From the NCBI GenBank assembly GCA_026873275.1, contig JANTUC010000007.1:2266533-2330532 (forward strand): a DNA stretch of 64,000 nucleotides. Reading direction: 5' to 3'. Positions 10,864 through 21,430 of this stretch are shown one piece after another. The position numbers were made by a program, and so were the translations under genes. The stretch is from Pseudopithomyces maydicus (lineage: Eukaryota; Ascomycota; Dothideomycetes; Pleosporales; Didymosphaeriaceae). Positions within the stretch are counted from its first letter, which is position 1. Each line of letters starts with the position of its first letter. The notes under the pieces were generated by a model. That model searched no databases, was not told where the DNA came from, and saw nothing but the letters and a program-made list of their open reading frames with translations.

Positions 10864-13002
10864 ATGCGCATTCTACAGTACCTGATAGTGACTCCAATCT
10901 CAATTGGCGTGTTTGCCTGGCCCAGCGGCAACCTCCCAGGAAGCCGCACTATTACACAAGCTCAAGAAGACTCCATATTGGAAGCAGAACGGCAACATAG
11001 TTTAGTACTAGGACTGAAAAGCAACATATTTCCACGCCAGGATCCAGTCCCTTCTTCCCCTTCATTACCATTATCAGAGACGACTCCTGACGAACCACCG
11101 CCACCCCCGCCCGATACTCCTATAGAACCACCTCCACCCGATACTACTATACAACCACAACCACCACCGCTGCCAGAGACGACTCCTATAGCACCACCTC
11201 AACCTCCGCCCGATGCTCCAATAGCATCACCTCCGCCCGATACTCCTATAGAATCTCCGTCTCCACCAGAGACAACTCCTATCGCGCCACCACCACCTCC
11301 GCCCGATGCTCCAATAGAACCACCGCCTCCTCCACCAGAAATAACTCCTATCGCGCCACCGCCACCTCCACCCGATGCTCCAATAGCATCAACTTCACCC
11401 GATACTCCTATAGAATCTCCGTCACCACCAGAGACAACTCCTATCGCGCCACCACCATCTCCGCCCGATGCTCCGATAGAGCCACCGCCTCCTCCGCCAG
11501 AGACTACCCCCACCAGCACTATTATCCCTATCGTTCCACTACCAATTCCACCTATTAACCCAGGGCCAACCCCGCCCAATATACCAGGGCCGGATCCAGG
11601 ACCAAACCCAGGACCAGGACCAGATCCAGGACCAGGACCAGACCCAAATCCAGGACCAGATCCAAATTCAGGACCAGACCCAAATTCAGGACCAGATCCA
11701 GGACCAGGACCAGATCCAAATTCAGGACCAGACCCAAATTCAGGACCAGATCCAGGACCAGGACCAGATCCAAATCCAGGACCAGACCCAAATTCAGGAC
11801 CGGATCCAGGACCAGGACCAGATCCAAATTCAGGACCAGACCCAAATTCAGGACCAGACCCAAATTCAGGACCAGATCCAGGGCCAGGACCAGACCCAAA
11901 TACAGGACCAGATCCAGGACCAGGACCAAATCCAGGGCCAGATCCAGGACCTAGTCCTCCCGAGAATCCAAACCCGATAGCTCCTGTGAATCCAAATTGC
12001 CCTGCCGATTTTTCGTTAGAAATGCCAAATTGTAACAACTGTGCTGGCGTCGAAGGCAAATGTACGGTTGGCCCACTAATGACGTGCAACTGCAAGAAAG
12101 ATGAATGCCCTCCAGACAATGCGAAGCCGAAATGTAGCTCCGAAACCTGTATTGGTGACCAATTCGACAAGTGTACGATCTTCAACAAGGGATGTGCGTG
12201 TGACGCCTGCCCAACGGGCGATAAGATGCCAATGTGCATAGACAGCATGTGCCAGGGCGGGGATGATAAAAAATGTACAGTAGAGAACAAGGGCTGTCCT
12301 TGTGTATCTTGCCCGACTCACGAAGAGATACCATTTTGTTCTGAATGTGGTGGCGCGGAAAACAAAATTTGTAAAGGTGTAAGTGCTGCTCCTACCTCCA
12401 TCCTGATGTATGCTCTAACCAGGTTGCAGATACCAGAGAAAAACCACCTATTGAAAAATTGTCCGTGTCTGGATAATCAAGTGCCCGTCTCGAGTCCCGC
12501 CCAGAAAGATGATTCAAAACTGAAGGATCCGAAGGCGATAATCACCAACGATAGCTATTGCGAAAGTTCGAAGTTTGATGGACTGGAACGATGCAAGATC
12601 TATAAGTGGACTATAGAGTGGTTGAACAAGAACAAGCCATCTGAGACGAAGCCCGTGTCTACAGTTTTATCGACACCTACGCCTCCGCCTCCACCTCCAC
12701 CTTCGCTTCCGCCTCCTGCGCCATCACCCAAAGCAACTTGTGTTATTGTATCCGAATTATTCACATTTATGTTTGAAATTAGAAGGATCGAAAACTGGTC
12801 AGGAGATAACGGAGACAAGATAAAAAAGGAGCTTAAGGGATGCGGAATCCTACAAGCATTTGCTCAAACGAAGGACACAAATCCCTCAAATGGACTCATT
12901 GTGGAGGCCCAGCTTGCAGCAGGTTTTAAAAGCGGATGTGTTGAGCGCGCTATCAAATCAGCGGGTGGTCCAGACCTCAAATGCTCGAAGTCCAACTCTT
13001 AG
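10864..13002 (+). CDS. Secreted proline-rich repeat protein with Cys-rich domain
   Basis: Probably a cell-wall or extracellular matrix protein. The ATG at 10864 opens MRILQYLIVTPISIGVFAWP, a signal peptide. Residues about 65-235 are Pro-rich repeats built from PPPDAPIE/PPETTPIAPP blocks. Residues about 238-370 are GPDPNSGPDPGPG-type repeats resembling a Pro-rich spacer or collagen-like rod. About 375-520 hold repeated Cys modules of the form C..C.G.....CT....GC.C..CP. A second short Pro run (about 580-600) precedes a compact C-terminal domain with four Cys. A canonical intron at 12379-12429 (GTAAGT, CTAAC branch, TTGCAG; 51 nt) is in phase and free of stops, so spliced (695 aa) and retained (712 aa) products are both open. 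I do not recognise the C-terminal domain. There is no GPI signal. Repeat copy number is likely to vary between strains. Confidence 0.8.
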   Translation: MRILQYLIVTPISIGVFAWPSGNLPGSRTITQAQEDSILEAERQHSLVLGLKSNIFPRQDPVPSSPSLPLSETTPDEPPPPPPDTPIEPPPPDTTIQPQPPPLPETTPIAPPQPPPDAPIASPPPDTPIESPSPPETTPIAPPPPPPDAPIEPPPPPPEITPIAPPPPPPDAPIASTSPDTPIESPSPPETTPIAPPPSPPDAPIEPPPPPPETTPTSTIIPIVPLPIPPINPGPTPPNIPGPDPGPNPGPGPDPGPGPDPNPGPDPNSGPDPNSGPDPGPGPDPNSGPDPNSGPDPGPGPDPNPGPDPNSGPDPGPGPDPNSGPDPNSGPDPNSGPDPGPGPDPNTGPDPGPGPNPGPDPGPSPPENPNPIAPVNPNCPADFSLEMPNCNNCAGVEGKCTVGPLMTCNCKKDECPPDNAKPKCSSETCIGDQFDKCTIFNKGCACDACPTGDKMPMCIDSMCQGGDDKKCTVENKGCPCVSCPTHEEIPFCSECGGAENKICKGVSAAPTSILMYALTRLQIPEKNHLLKNCPCLDNQVPVSSPAQKDDSKLKDPKAIITNDSYCESSKFDGLERCKIYKWTIEWLNKNKPSETKPVSTVLSTPTPPPPPPPSLPPPAPSPKATCVIVSELFTFMFEIRRIENWSGDNGDKIKKELKGCGILQAFAQTKDTNPSNGLIVEAQLAAGFKSGCVERAIKSAGGPDLKCSKSNS
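11060..11955 (+). repeat. Coding minisatellites in the proline-rich gene
   Basis: There are two arrays. From about 11070 to 11510, imperfect copies of a unit near 170 bp encode the PPPDAPI/PETTPIAPP blocks. From about 11580 to 11955, short 12-18 bp units of the type ccaggaccagat or ccaaattcagga encode GPDPG/GPDPNS. All units keep the reading frame. Similar copies next to each other point to slippage or unequal crossover as the expansion mechanism. Confidence 0.8.
12379..12429 (+). other. In-phase stop-free intron (51 nt)
   Basis: Donor GTAAGT, branch-like CTAAC at 12414-12418 and acceptor TTGCAG define a textbook fungal intron. Its length is 17 codons with no stop, so retention inserts 17 residues between the Cys modules and the C-terminal domain instead of truncating the protein. 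Confidence 0.7.
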
Positions 13003-13670
13003 TACTGGTTATGTATAAGTGAGATTAGAATAGTTGAAGCATTGTCACGAGATACTTAAGTCAAGGCTTGTGACTGGAGAAGAAGAAAAGAACAATGCAA
13101 ACATTATATAGTAGAGAACTCTGAACATGAATCATTGAAGACGTTTTGAAATTCGCAAAACATTAACTGAAGAGAAGAAAATAAGAAGTGTTTTGCTCTT
13201 TCTCTGTGTCCCTGAAAGTTGTTCCCGGTGAGAAACCTATCTCTCGCTCCATTTCTGTTTCTACTTGGCGTATTTAGTATTATACAACTGCATGATGCAT
13301 AGGCCCCTTCTTTTGGTAAACAGGAATCCTTAAAACACCATTGTTGTTCTTTATGGTATCTCGGAGTATTGTGGCTGGGGTAAACCGACTATAAAAGTGA
13401 TGAAATTGGAAACTCCGGAAAATATGTTTGCTATGCGGCAAAATTAAACGCTATCGTAGCGTCTAGAATAGTTTTCGGAGCCCTTGAACAGCACAATTGA
13501 TAAAAGATGAAATGGAAATGTTCCTATATAAATATTCCAAACTCTAGTAATGTAGCTGGGAACCCTTCTTCTTTGCGTTAGTGGTATTAGAGGTGTGCCG
13601 AGAAATAAGTACTGTAAGAAATTCTTGTTTAATCACAATCCTTTAGGATTATCCGCGTTCCATTAGGAAA
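13003..13670. other. Intergenic between convergent genes
   Basis: A+T-leaning 3' flanks of the proline-rich protein gene and the STAND-N/SH3 gene. No frame of interest, no repeat. Confidence 0.5.
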
Positions 13671-15298
13671 CTATTTAAATTGATACCAGCGCCGACGCTG
13701 CTGTGGACGTTGCATTCTTTCAGACTCGGCCTTTCTCGCTTGTAACATCGCTTCTGTGAAGAGAGGCCAATCTAGGGTCTTTGTTTCCGCGACATCAAAC
13801 TCATGACTCTCGACCCTGGCTACAATTGGTTGATTGTCGCTCGCCTCATCTGGGAGTAATCTAGCAAAATGCTTTTCCCAAATCCAACCCACCGTTTTGA
13901 GCGGGTCATCTTGGTTACGAGCTAACCAGAGTTCTCCCTTGATTGCTAGTACGTCGAAAATCTATGTAGGGTCAGTTCATGAGTGTATATAAGCAATTAC
14001 TTGCAAAGATTTGGGGGCCACATACCTCACCAGGAACATATGTTAGATATAAAAATCCATCCTCCTTCCTATTAGCGGATACATGGAATTGAAAGAGACT
14101 GGCAGCCATAAATAAAACTTCCGGCTCTTCCTTGTCAGACTCAGCGCTGAGGGCGTCGATGGAAAATGTGTTTAGAGCAACTGGCTGAGAAGCCGGAATG
14201 GCATGATACATCGGCTGTTTATGTCTATTTTGGGCGGGATCTTCCATATTCGCTGTAGTTCTTGGCTCGGTCGGTGCAACGGGTTCTGGTTCTTTTCGCA
14301 GATGATGATCAGCAGACTCATCATCCACATCCGAAGAATAGTAATCTTCCAGAGAATCGAGGTCTGCATACTCAATGTGCGGATATCGCTCTGCAAGTTC
14401 CGCCATTGTCATGGTGAGGCCCTCGCGTCCAAAGCGATAGTATTCCGCATTGCCCAAGTCAGCACTCCATACTGGCAGGCATAATACAGATATGATTGAA
14501 ACATTGCCCAATGAAAGATCGGAGAAAGCGGATGAGGTTAGAGATGCCCGTTGTGAGCTGTCGATGGAATAAATCGAATCGCGAGGGCGGAGTTTTCGAT
14601 ATACCCGGGAGTTTTTCAAGTCTTCTTCGAACTCTCGTTGGGGAACGACAGCAGCCGTCGAAGATGAAGAAGGAGCCATGACAGAAGAGCGTTTCGTGTC
14701 CACTCGCACTGACCCATGATCTGCAACAATGGCGTCCAAACGGTTCCTGAGGTCGGTATTGCTTTGAACGAGGCCTTCAACGAGCTCTACCAAACGATGC
14801 ATGTTATCTTCGGCTTCTTGCGCAGATTCACTGTATCTGTTTAGCATGCATATCGCGATTTTCAGACTTCTATACTTACCATTGCAATATCGTGAGCATA
14901 AACACAAGACTTAGTTTATGGGCTTGTACTCTATCCAGTAGACCGCCAACATCGCTCTCGTTCATTACCCATTTGAATGCTTTAACTTTCCCATCGCTCA
15001 TGCATTTCCTCACCAGGAATTCCAAGTCCGAATACGTTGTCACGCACGCCGTCAACGTCGCCACGATATTTCTCAAACTCAACATTGATCGCCTTGCAGC
15101 ATTTGTCCTATAAGCGCCCATCAGGTAGACCTGTAACTGTTCGAGAGCGGAAGTGATGCTGTTCATTTCCTCAAGAATCTGTGAGGCTGATTTCGGCGCG
15201 TCGCGAGCATGTGACACGAAATGGTGTAGCATGGGCGCCACACGGGCGGCGGTCGCGATAAGACCCACTACCGCTGAGCCGATCGAGAGAGGGTCCAT
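13671..15298 (-). CDS. Fungal STAND N-terminal domain protein with C-terminal SH3-like domain
   Basis: Predicted 504 residues in three exons (14880-15298, 14026-14830, 13671-13961; introns 49 and 64 nt, phases close). The ATG at 15298 opens MDPLSIGSAVVGLIATAARV, the signature start of the fungal N-terminal domain found in STAND/NLR-type proteins and related to Helo-like helical bundles (about residues 1-130). A Ser/Arg-rich middle with acidic patches follows. The C-terminus, from about VLFMAASLFQFHVSANRKED through YLTYVPGEIFDVLA and GWIWEKHFARLLP, has the beta-strand pattern of an SH3 domain: ALYDF-like start, central GE-ifDVL, and WW/GWIW with P at the end. No NACHT or NB-ARC domain is present, so this is a stand-alone adaptor rather than a full NLR. 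A signalling scaffold role is likely; the partner is unknown. Confidence 0.8.
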
Positions 15299-15829
15299 AA
15301 TGGAAGGTGTCTGTACTGGGAATAACAGGAGACTGGATGCAGAGTTGCACACAGATAGCAGAATGCACTGGGAAGGCTGAGCGCTGAATGTTTAGGCCGA
15401 GCCTTTTGCTCGTATTCAGTGTGGCTTGAAACCCCACTACGCGCGGCGCCTTAGCCTTAGAGGGGCAACAAATATCACATGACCTGTTCATGTCTACAAG
15501 TCCATCACCTTCCTAACGAAAGAACTTGAGCAGTTGTTAAGGTACTGCTCCAAAAGCTGTGATGGGATAATATTAGCCTGTAATGACGTTCCTCAACGAC
15601 TTTCTGTATATAGTGAGTACTAAGCTATATTTGGAAGGTCAAGAACCACCAAGGCTGTGTCAACCCACGAGTGACGTAAATTTGGTGTGGGAAATTTCGA
15701 AAAACATACCGTTGAGAGCATAGCATCCCTGCGCATACGGAAGGTCGTTGCAGAGAATGAATAGATATAAATCAAGACACGTCGCAAGGAAACGATTTCG
15801 AGCATGTAGTGCCTGCCCAGCTGCTCAAA
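15299..15829. other. Divergent intergenic/promoter region
   Basis: Shared upstream DNA of the STAND-N/SH3 gene (minus) and the carboxypeptidase gene (plus). A TATAAAT element lies 58 bp before the carboxypeptidase ATG. No coding frame is supported. Confidence 0.45.
15766..15772 (+). promoter_or_regulatory. Candidate TATA box of the carboxypeptidase gene
   Basis: TATAAAT sits about 60 bp upstream of the ATG at 15830 in otherwise non-repetitive DNA. It is called from position and consensus only. Confidence 0.35.
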
Positions 15830-17177
15830 ATGCGTGCCTCGACCTTCAGCTCGGTTTTCTTCACTTTATTAGGCTTTGTCGCGGCCGATGAAAAACTATC
15901 CTATGACGGTTACAAGGTTTACCGCGTCAAGACTGGCAAAGAGCTTGAGACCGTCCAGTACAAGCTAAAAAACTTTGATTTCGAACAATGGAACCATGAC
16001 AGCAGTTCTCATATCGATGTGGTCATCCCAGCTTCGGAGACCGCTCCTTTTGAAGCTCTTGGTCTGAACTTCCGTGTTATGCATGCCAATCTTGGGGACT
16101 CTATCGCTGCAGAATCGGCTCCCATAACAGCAAACACGAGACGGCAATCAGGGAATTTGACGTGGTATGATTCGTATCATCCATACGCAGACCATATCCG
16201 CTACTTCGAAGATTTGCACGCAAGCTTTCCAAATAATTCGGAAATCGTAAGCTCGGGAAAGAGCTACGAAGGAAGAGATATATACGGCCTCCATTTGTGG
16301 GGTAGTGGGGGCCCTGGAAAGCCAGCAGTTCTATACCACGCGACCGTGCATGCAAGAGAGTGGATTGCCGCACCAGTGAGTAGAAACAGACAATTCAATC
16401 CCCAATCAACGCATCTAACCTTCCTAGGTGGTGGAATATATCACCTACCAGCTTGTAACCGGGTACCAATCCCGCGACCCCACCGTCCGCACTTTCCTCG
16501 ACTCCTACGACTTCTTCATCCTACCTTTCGTCAATCCTGACGGGTTTGTCTACTCGCAATCCACAAATCGCCTATGGCGCAAGAATCGGCAGCCTGCCCC
16601 CAACAACGCGACCTGCCTCGGTCGCGACATCAACCGCAATTGGCCTTTTGCTTGGAATGCCACGTCCCGCGGCGCCTCGTCCAATCCTTGCTCTGAAACC
16701 TATCAAGGTGCCGCGCCTGCGGATGCTCCTGAGACGGCAGGCCTGGACGCTTTTGTGCGTTCTCTGCGTGACACACAGGGCATCAAGCTGTTCATCGATT
16801 GGCACTCGTACGGACAGGATATTCTCAGCCCTTATGGGTTCAACGAGACGCTCTATGCACCTGAGCTGGGCAAATGGACGAAGGCGGCAAACCTGGTGTC
16901 GGGTGCGATTCGTGAGGCCACTAAGGACAGGACGACATTTACCTTTGGACCGAGTGGTGCTGCGCTGTATGCAACTACGGGGGCAGCACCTGATCATGTC
17001 TATCGAATTGGTGGGGCAGACTTCAGTTACACGGTTGAACTGAGGGATACAGGGGATAATGGATTTATATTGCCACCGGAACAAATTTTGCCCAGCGTAG
17101 TGGAACAGTGGGAGGGGCAGAAGGTCTTGATCGGGTTATTGGACGAAGTATTTTTTGATGGGAGGGGACCTGCATAG
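15830..17177 (+). CDS. Secreted zinc metallocarboxypeptidase, M14A
   Basis: Carboxypeptidase A/B-type enzyme that removes C-terminal residues from peptides outside the cell. It has 431 residues in two exons (15830-16375 and 16428-17177) around a 52-nt intron (GTGAGT...CCTAG). The ATG at 15830 gives the signal MRASTFSSVFFTLLGFVAAD; the in-frame GTG upstream is not used. Residues about 20-112 are the activation propeptide. The catalytic domain begins near LTWYDSYHPY. Zinc ligands are His174 and Glu177 in TVHAREW and His308 in DWHSYGQ. Arg252 in GRDINRNW binds the substrate carboxylate, Tyr374 matches the mobile Tyr, and Glu386 in YTVELRDTG is the general base. All key residues are present, so the enzyme should be active after propeptide removal. 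Length and architecture match fungal secreted M14A enzymes. Confidence 0.93.
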
Positions 17178-17765
17178 TTTCCGACATGGGAAACGGCAGG
17201 TGCGTAGGAGATGGTCTAAGTAGGAAGACCGTATATACTCTCTAGTATATATTTTAAAGCCTATGTACTATTCCTTGATCCCAACTACATCAACGACGGT
17301 TTTAGTATCACGGTAGGGCTGGACATATTTGACCATGGTGTCTCAGAAATGAAAATGTCCCAAGAAAGCACACTGCCACGTCGAAATTTGAATTGTAATT
17401 ATTTTATTTCTTTCCTTGTTCTTCATAAGCTGTTGTCTTCAGTGCGGCGAGTCTGCGCAAATTTCAGCCTCCCTCACGTTTAGACAGTAAAAATCATGAA
17501 CCGATTGACAAGGCACGTATTCGCCTTCTAAAGCCATTGTAAGGCGATAAGTCGGATACGCAACGGAAGATCATCACCGCGCTCGAAAAAAATTGGATTG
17601 GAGAAATTGATCGTCCCATTATAGATGTTGCAGGTTTCGGACGCACGGAGAGCCAGTCTTCGCGCCAGATCGATGGGTTGCGCATATATAAAGGCCAATA
17701 GAACAAAATCTCAAGTTGCATATACGTACATCGATGCAGCTTGAGTATATCGTTTCCTTGTCAAA
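17178..17765. other. Intergenic between convergent genes
   Basis: The 3' flanks of the carboxypeptidase and DUF6536 genes. Small minus-strand frames near 17494-17721 show no resemblance to a family. Confidence 0.5.
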
Positions 17766-20360
17766 TCATCGATACCTCACCCCATCTTGAGGAGCACCCA
17801 CAGGACCAGAGGAAAACGAGCAGTGCGGTTCCCCGTCGAACATACGTTCTTCGACAACCCCCCACTTGACTTTCCGCAAATGTACATCTCTTTCACCGGA
17901 TGGTGCGTGGCAAGCAGCACTAACAACTAGGCTGCAAGATGCACCAAAAGGTATTGAAAGCTTCAGACGTCTCTGTCCCACAAGTCCCACCACCAAAACA
18001 AATGCATAGAAAGCGACACAAAGAATCACATAGCTCAGCCCAGAGATACCGCAGCCTGACTTCAGCTTTGACTCCAGTCGATTCCCACCACGATCGTAGG
18101 TTTCAATGTGTACAAGAAAGATGGTCTGCGATAACAGCCTGTCATATGTAAGCAAGGTTTCTCTAAAAAAACATACCTACCAATGAAGACCTCCACTAAT
18201 AATCATCAGCGGAAGGGAGAATCGCAATGGCAGTTGTAGGAAGTACGTGTCTCGTTGTTCATGAGATGGTTTCGTGACTCGCAATCCTTTACGCAACACT
18301 CCCATCTTGTTCCACTCGTATGCCCCAGCCCTATTGATTGACAGTATCAGCATTGAATCTCATCATAAACGAACCATATTGCTATGGTAATCAAGTTCTT
18401 CGTGCAGGGTTGCTTACTGCTTCAATGTCAGTATCAGTACAAGCATTGCAAAGAACCCACTAACCATGGTAGTGCATTCGCTATTCATGGCGAAATAGCA
18501 AAATGAAAGAATAACCTGAGGCGAGTTGGCAACCCATGCAACAAGCAATGTACTCCCTGCACCACCTCCTATCTTGACAATCGTGCTCGATAAAGTGCCC
18601 CAGCCAGCGTTCATATCTCTGTGTGCCAATCGTATTACGAAAACCATGCAGAGTACAAACGAGAATAAGATGACAACAAATCTAAAGTAGTCAGTTGTGT
18701 ATACTGTCATACGGTTTCCAGCACTCTGCGTACATGAAGGTAGTCCCCAACTCGCGATCCTTGCCCAAAGCAGATGAGAAAGGATGTTTTTGATCACGCC
18801 ACACTCCGCTGGAGCTGACCACTAGCTCGTCAAAGTGATCGGTCTTCAGCGTAGCGACCTCGCTAGATTCTAATTTTCCATATGAACCTGAAAAAGAAGC
18901 TTCATTTTTCGCTCCACGGTGTGCGACTTCCGCTGTGATGGCGTCCTTGTTGAAAACACAATATTTTTCTGTCATGTGGTCGCGATGCTCTAGAAAAGAG
19001 GCCACTGCATCTCCTATCGTGACTATGAAGTCTGACTTTTCCATGTATAGCGCCCAGATCATAATGCCCAGTTTGATGGCATTGCATACTATGACAACCA
19101 ATAGAAAACTTAGACTTATCTGGATCCGGCTTTTAGATGGAAGATTTGTGCCGTAACCCCGAACTACACGCGCATACCTAGTTATTTCACTGGTTTCATT
19201 TTCCCTGGTGTATACGTCGGTGATATTGATCCAGTCGGTGATATTAAAGGTCATGTTTCCGAAAGGAATGTCAAGATCCATCGGTAACTGGTAACTGGGT
19301 GGGATATTATTTTTGTCTGTAGGTAATCCTGTGTCGTTGGTGATGTTGATCCAAGAGGCGTATTCGTTGACTACAAGATAGAGATCTCCAAAATCGACAA
19401 CATCAGATTTATACTCGCGCCGCCATTGGTCGTTCGAGAACGACGTCAGGCCTGGATTTTCACGTAATGCTGTTTCATTATTCGATCCAGATGGAACCGC
19501 ATAAACATTGAATTCATTCGTGGCTGCGATAAAGATAGCAGTCGAGTTAAAACTACCAAATGTTAGTATCAGATGATGTCAGTATCTTGGAAGATCAGGT
19601 GATGAACGAACAAGAGGTGTAAAGGTACTGACGACAGTATCAAAACTGCGCACATGAACATTCGCGTCCACGATATTCTTCTCAGATTGTGGAGACTAAG
19701 AGCTCCGATGTCAAACCATCGACCGTTAATATGCTCTCTGTTGATTTCTGCACGAGTAGGAGAGCTCAGAACCTGCATAGTATAATTGCTTGCACTGAGG
19801 AGTATTGTGCTTAGTACATTGATGACAATGTGGATGGCACTGCTGAGTTGTGACATGCCCAAGGAACTAGAGATGAAGGGTTCCGCAAAGCCATTTTTGA
19901 ATCCTGAGTTCCTGGTAGCAGCAACGACCAACACGGCAACGTTGAAGCATAAAATGAGAGCCGATGTACAACTACCCATTAAGACACCCATTCGCCAGCC
20001 ATGATATCGGCTCGTGGATTCGGTGGATTCATTCCGTTCATTGACGTACTGATAATGTCTTTCAGATGACTTGGCCAAGTTTGTTGACTCTAGATACGCG
20101 ATGCCATTGCGAAGGAAGCGAGGCACAGACTTTCCCGCGTGGGCTATGCTGAAGGAGGATTTGTGTTTGGGAGTTTGATGAGTACTCAACAAGTGGCGAT
20201 CCTCTGATTCGGTTGTAGATGCTGTGGTAGTTCTAATACATTAGCGCAAAGAGTACCAGGTGCATGATTGCTTAGCTACCTACGGATATGAATGCAACTC
20301 TGTCCATGGCTCCTGGCTGGATGAAGGATATATTGTAAAGCTTGAGGAATGTCGGTCCAT
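17766..20360 (-). CDS. DUF6536 multi-pass membrane protein
   Basis: Predicted 764-residue membrane protein of the fungal DUF6536 family, function unknown. Exons: 20284-20360, 19612-20232, 18734-19552, 18465-18681, 18375-18412, 18181-18330 and 17766-18138. The start at 20360 gives MDRHSSSFTIYPSSSQEPWT; an 80-residue polar head leads to the family motif GWRMGVLMGSCTSALILCFN (about residue 105). Later landmarks are PLHLFFNSTAIF, FIFVVILFSFVLCMVFVIRL, WLLSQTIFLVHIETYDRGG and the conserved C-terminal ASCSLVVSAACHAPSGERDV...KWGVV. A large outside loop carries several N-glycosylation motifs (NITD, NMTF, NETS). The donor of exon 2 (GTTCGT) is weak, and the 38-nt exon at 18375-18412 is forced only by phase, so the residues there are uncertain. 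The family is common in Pezizomycotina and often polymorphic. Confidence 0.8.
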
Positions 20361-21430
20361 CTAGGTCGGGTGATATTATTTGAGTGTTTGTTAGCTACTC
20401 TAGCTACAATGCATTCAATGTCGTTGGGACTGGGCAGTTGAGAAAGATTGTATGGTTTGTGTAATGGTGAAAAATTGCCGAGCCAATATGACGACGATGA
20501 CGCAAAAAAATGGTTGGAAAAAGGTGTCTCCCCAGTGGACAGCGTAAAAAGGTGGCGTAGAAAAAGTTCAAAGATTGTATAACAAACACAACTACGGAGC
20601 AGTTTTGACCCAATAATGTCCAGGAGGGACTGTAGGTGCGGCTGAGTTCTTGGCGACTCGGCTTATACATGTAATGCGACTTGATCAAGTTAGATCCGGT
20701 TTTAAGATGCAGTCGAACAACCTCTGAGCCTGAAGTATTTCTTGGTCTTAATGATATCATATCAGATTCTCACAACTCGCATGGTATTCGTCGCTGCAGT
20801 TGACTGTGCAATACATGTACTAAACCGTAGGTTGAATCATAGGGTCCCAACAATGTGAAATTCTTTCTGAACGATGTGCCTCGGTTCCAAAATAGAAATT
20901 GTAGCGTCTCTCCATTAGCCCAATCATTCATGAGAACCTGGCATATAATATACGCCTACTGCGATTCTCTATCTGTATCTTGACAACGAAACGCGTTTTG
21001 CAAATTATGGATAATTCCCAGGATTGTGAATCTTTGCCTTGTGTTGGATAGAGCCATGCTGTCTCGTGATAGCAATCTCGAACGTCCGAGCTTTCTTTTA
21101 GGGTGACCTGGTTTCAGCCGCTCAGGTAAGCGCTGACATTGTAGGGCGGTTTGCCGAGGAGCGCTTGCTTCGCCCACTTACGCCCGTAAGCCGAATGAAG
21201 AATTATTCCCGACAGTAAGATTTTTTTATAGAACAAAAGAAGTATCCCAGCAAGTGCGATATCTGCGAGTTGGAAAAGTTTTTCTCCTTTTCATGATGGG
21301 TAGCTCAAGTAAAATACTATCAATGTTGGTGTTTCGAGGTTCCTAATTTCCTTGAAGAACAGACTATATTCAGAACTACGCTTTGAGCATATTATCATTT
21401 CACACTCCACTTCCAGGAACCATTTAACAG
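20361..21430. other. Intergenic, no gene seen
   Basis: About 1.07 kb between two minus-strand membrane protein genes. Frames at 20404-20760 and 20956-21177 lack start context, splice partners and recognisable motifs. Confidence 0.5.

Noticed and set aside
11580..11955. Tandem repeats as a CRISPR-like array
   Set aside because: The units are in-frame coding minisatellites without unique spacers, in a fungal gene.
11199..12290. 363-codon open frame on the minus strand
   Set aside because: It is the antisense of the Pro-rich repeats; the Gly/Ser/Asp low complexity arises from the opposite-strand repeat and has no own signals.
20404..20760. 118-codon minus-strand frame upstream of the DUF6536 gene
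   Set aside because: No family resemblance, no useful splice sites, overlaps the probable promoter region.
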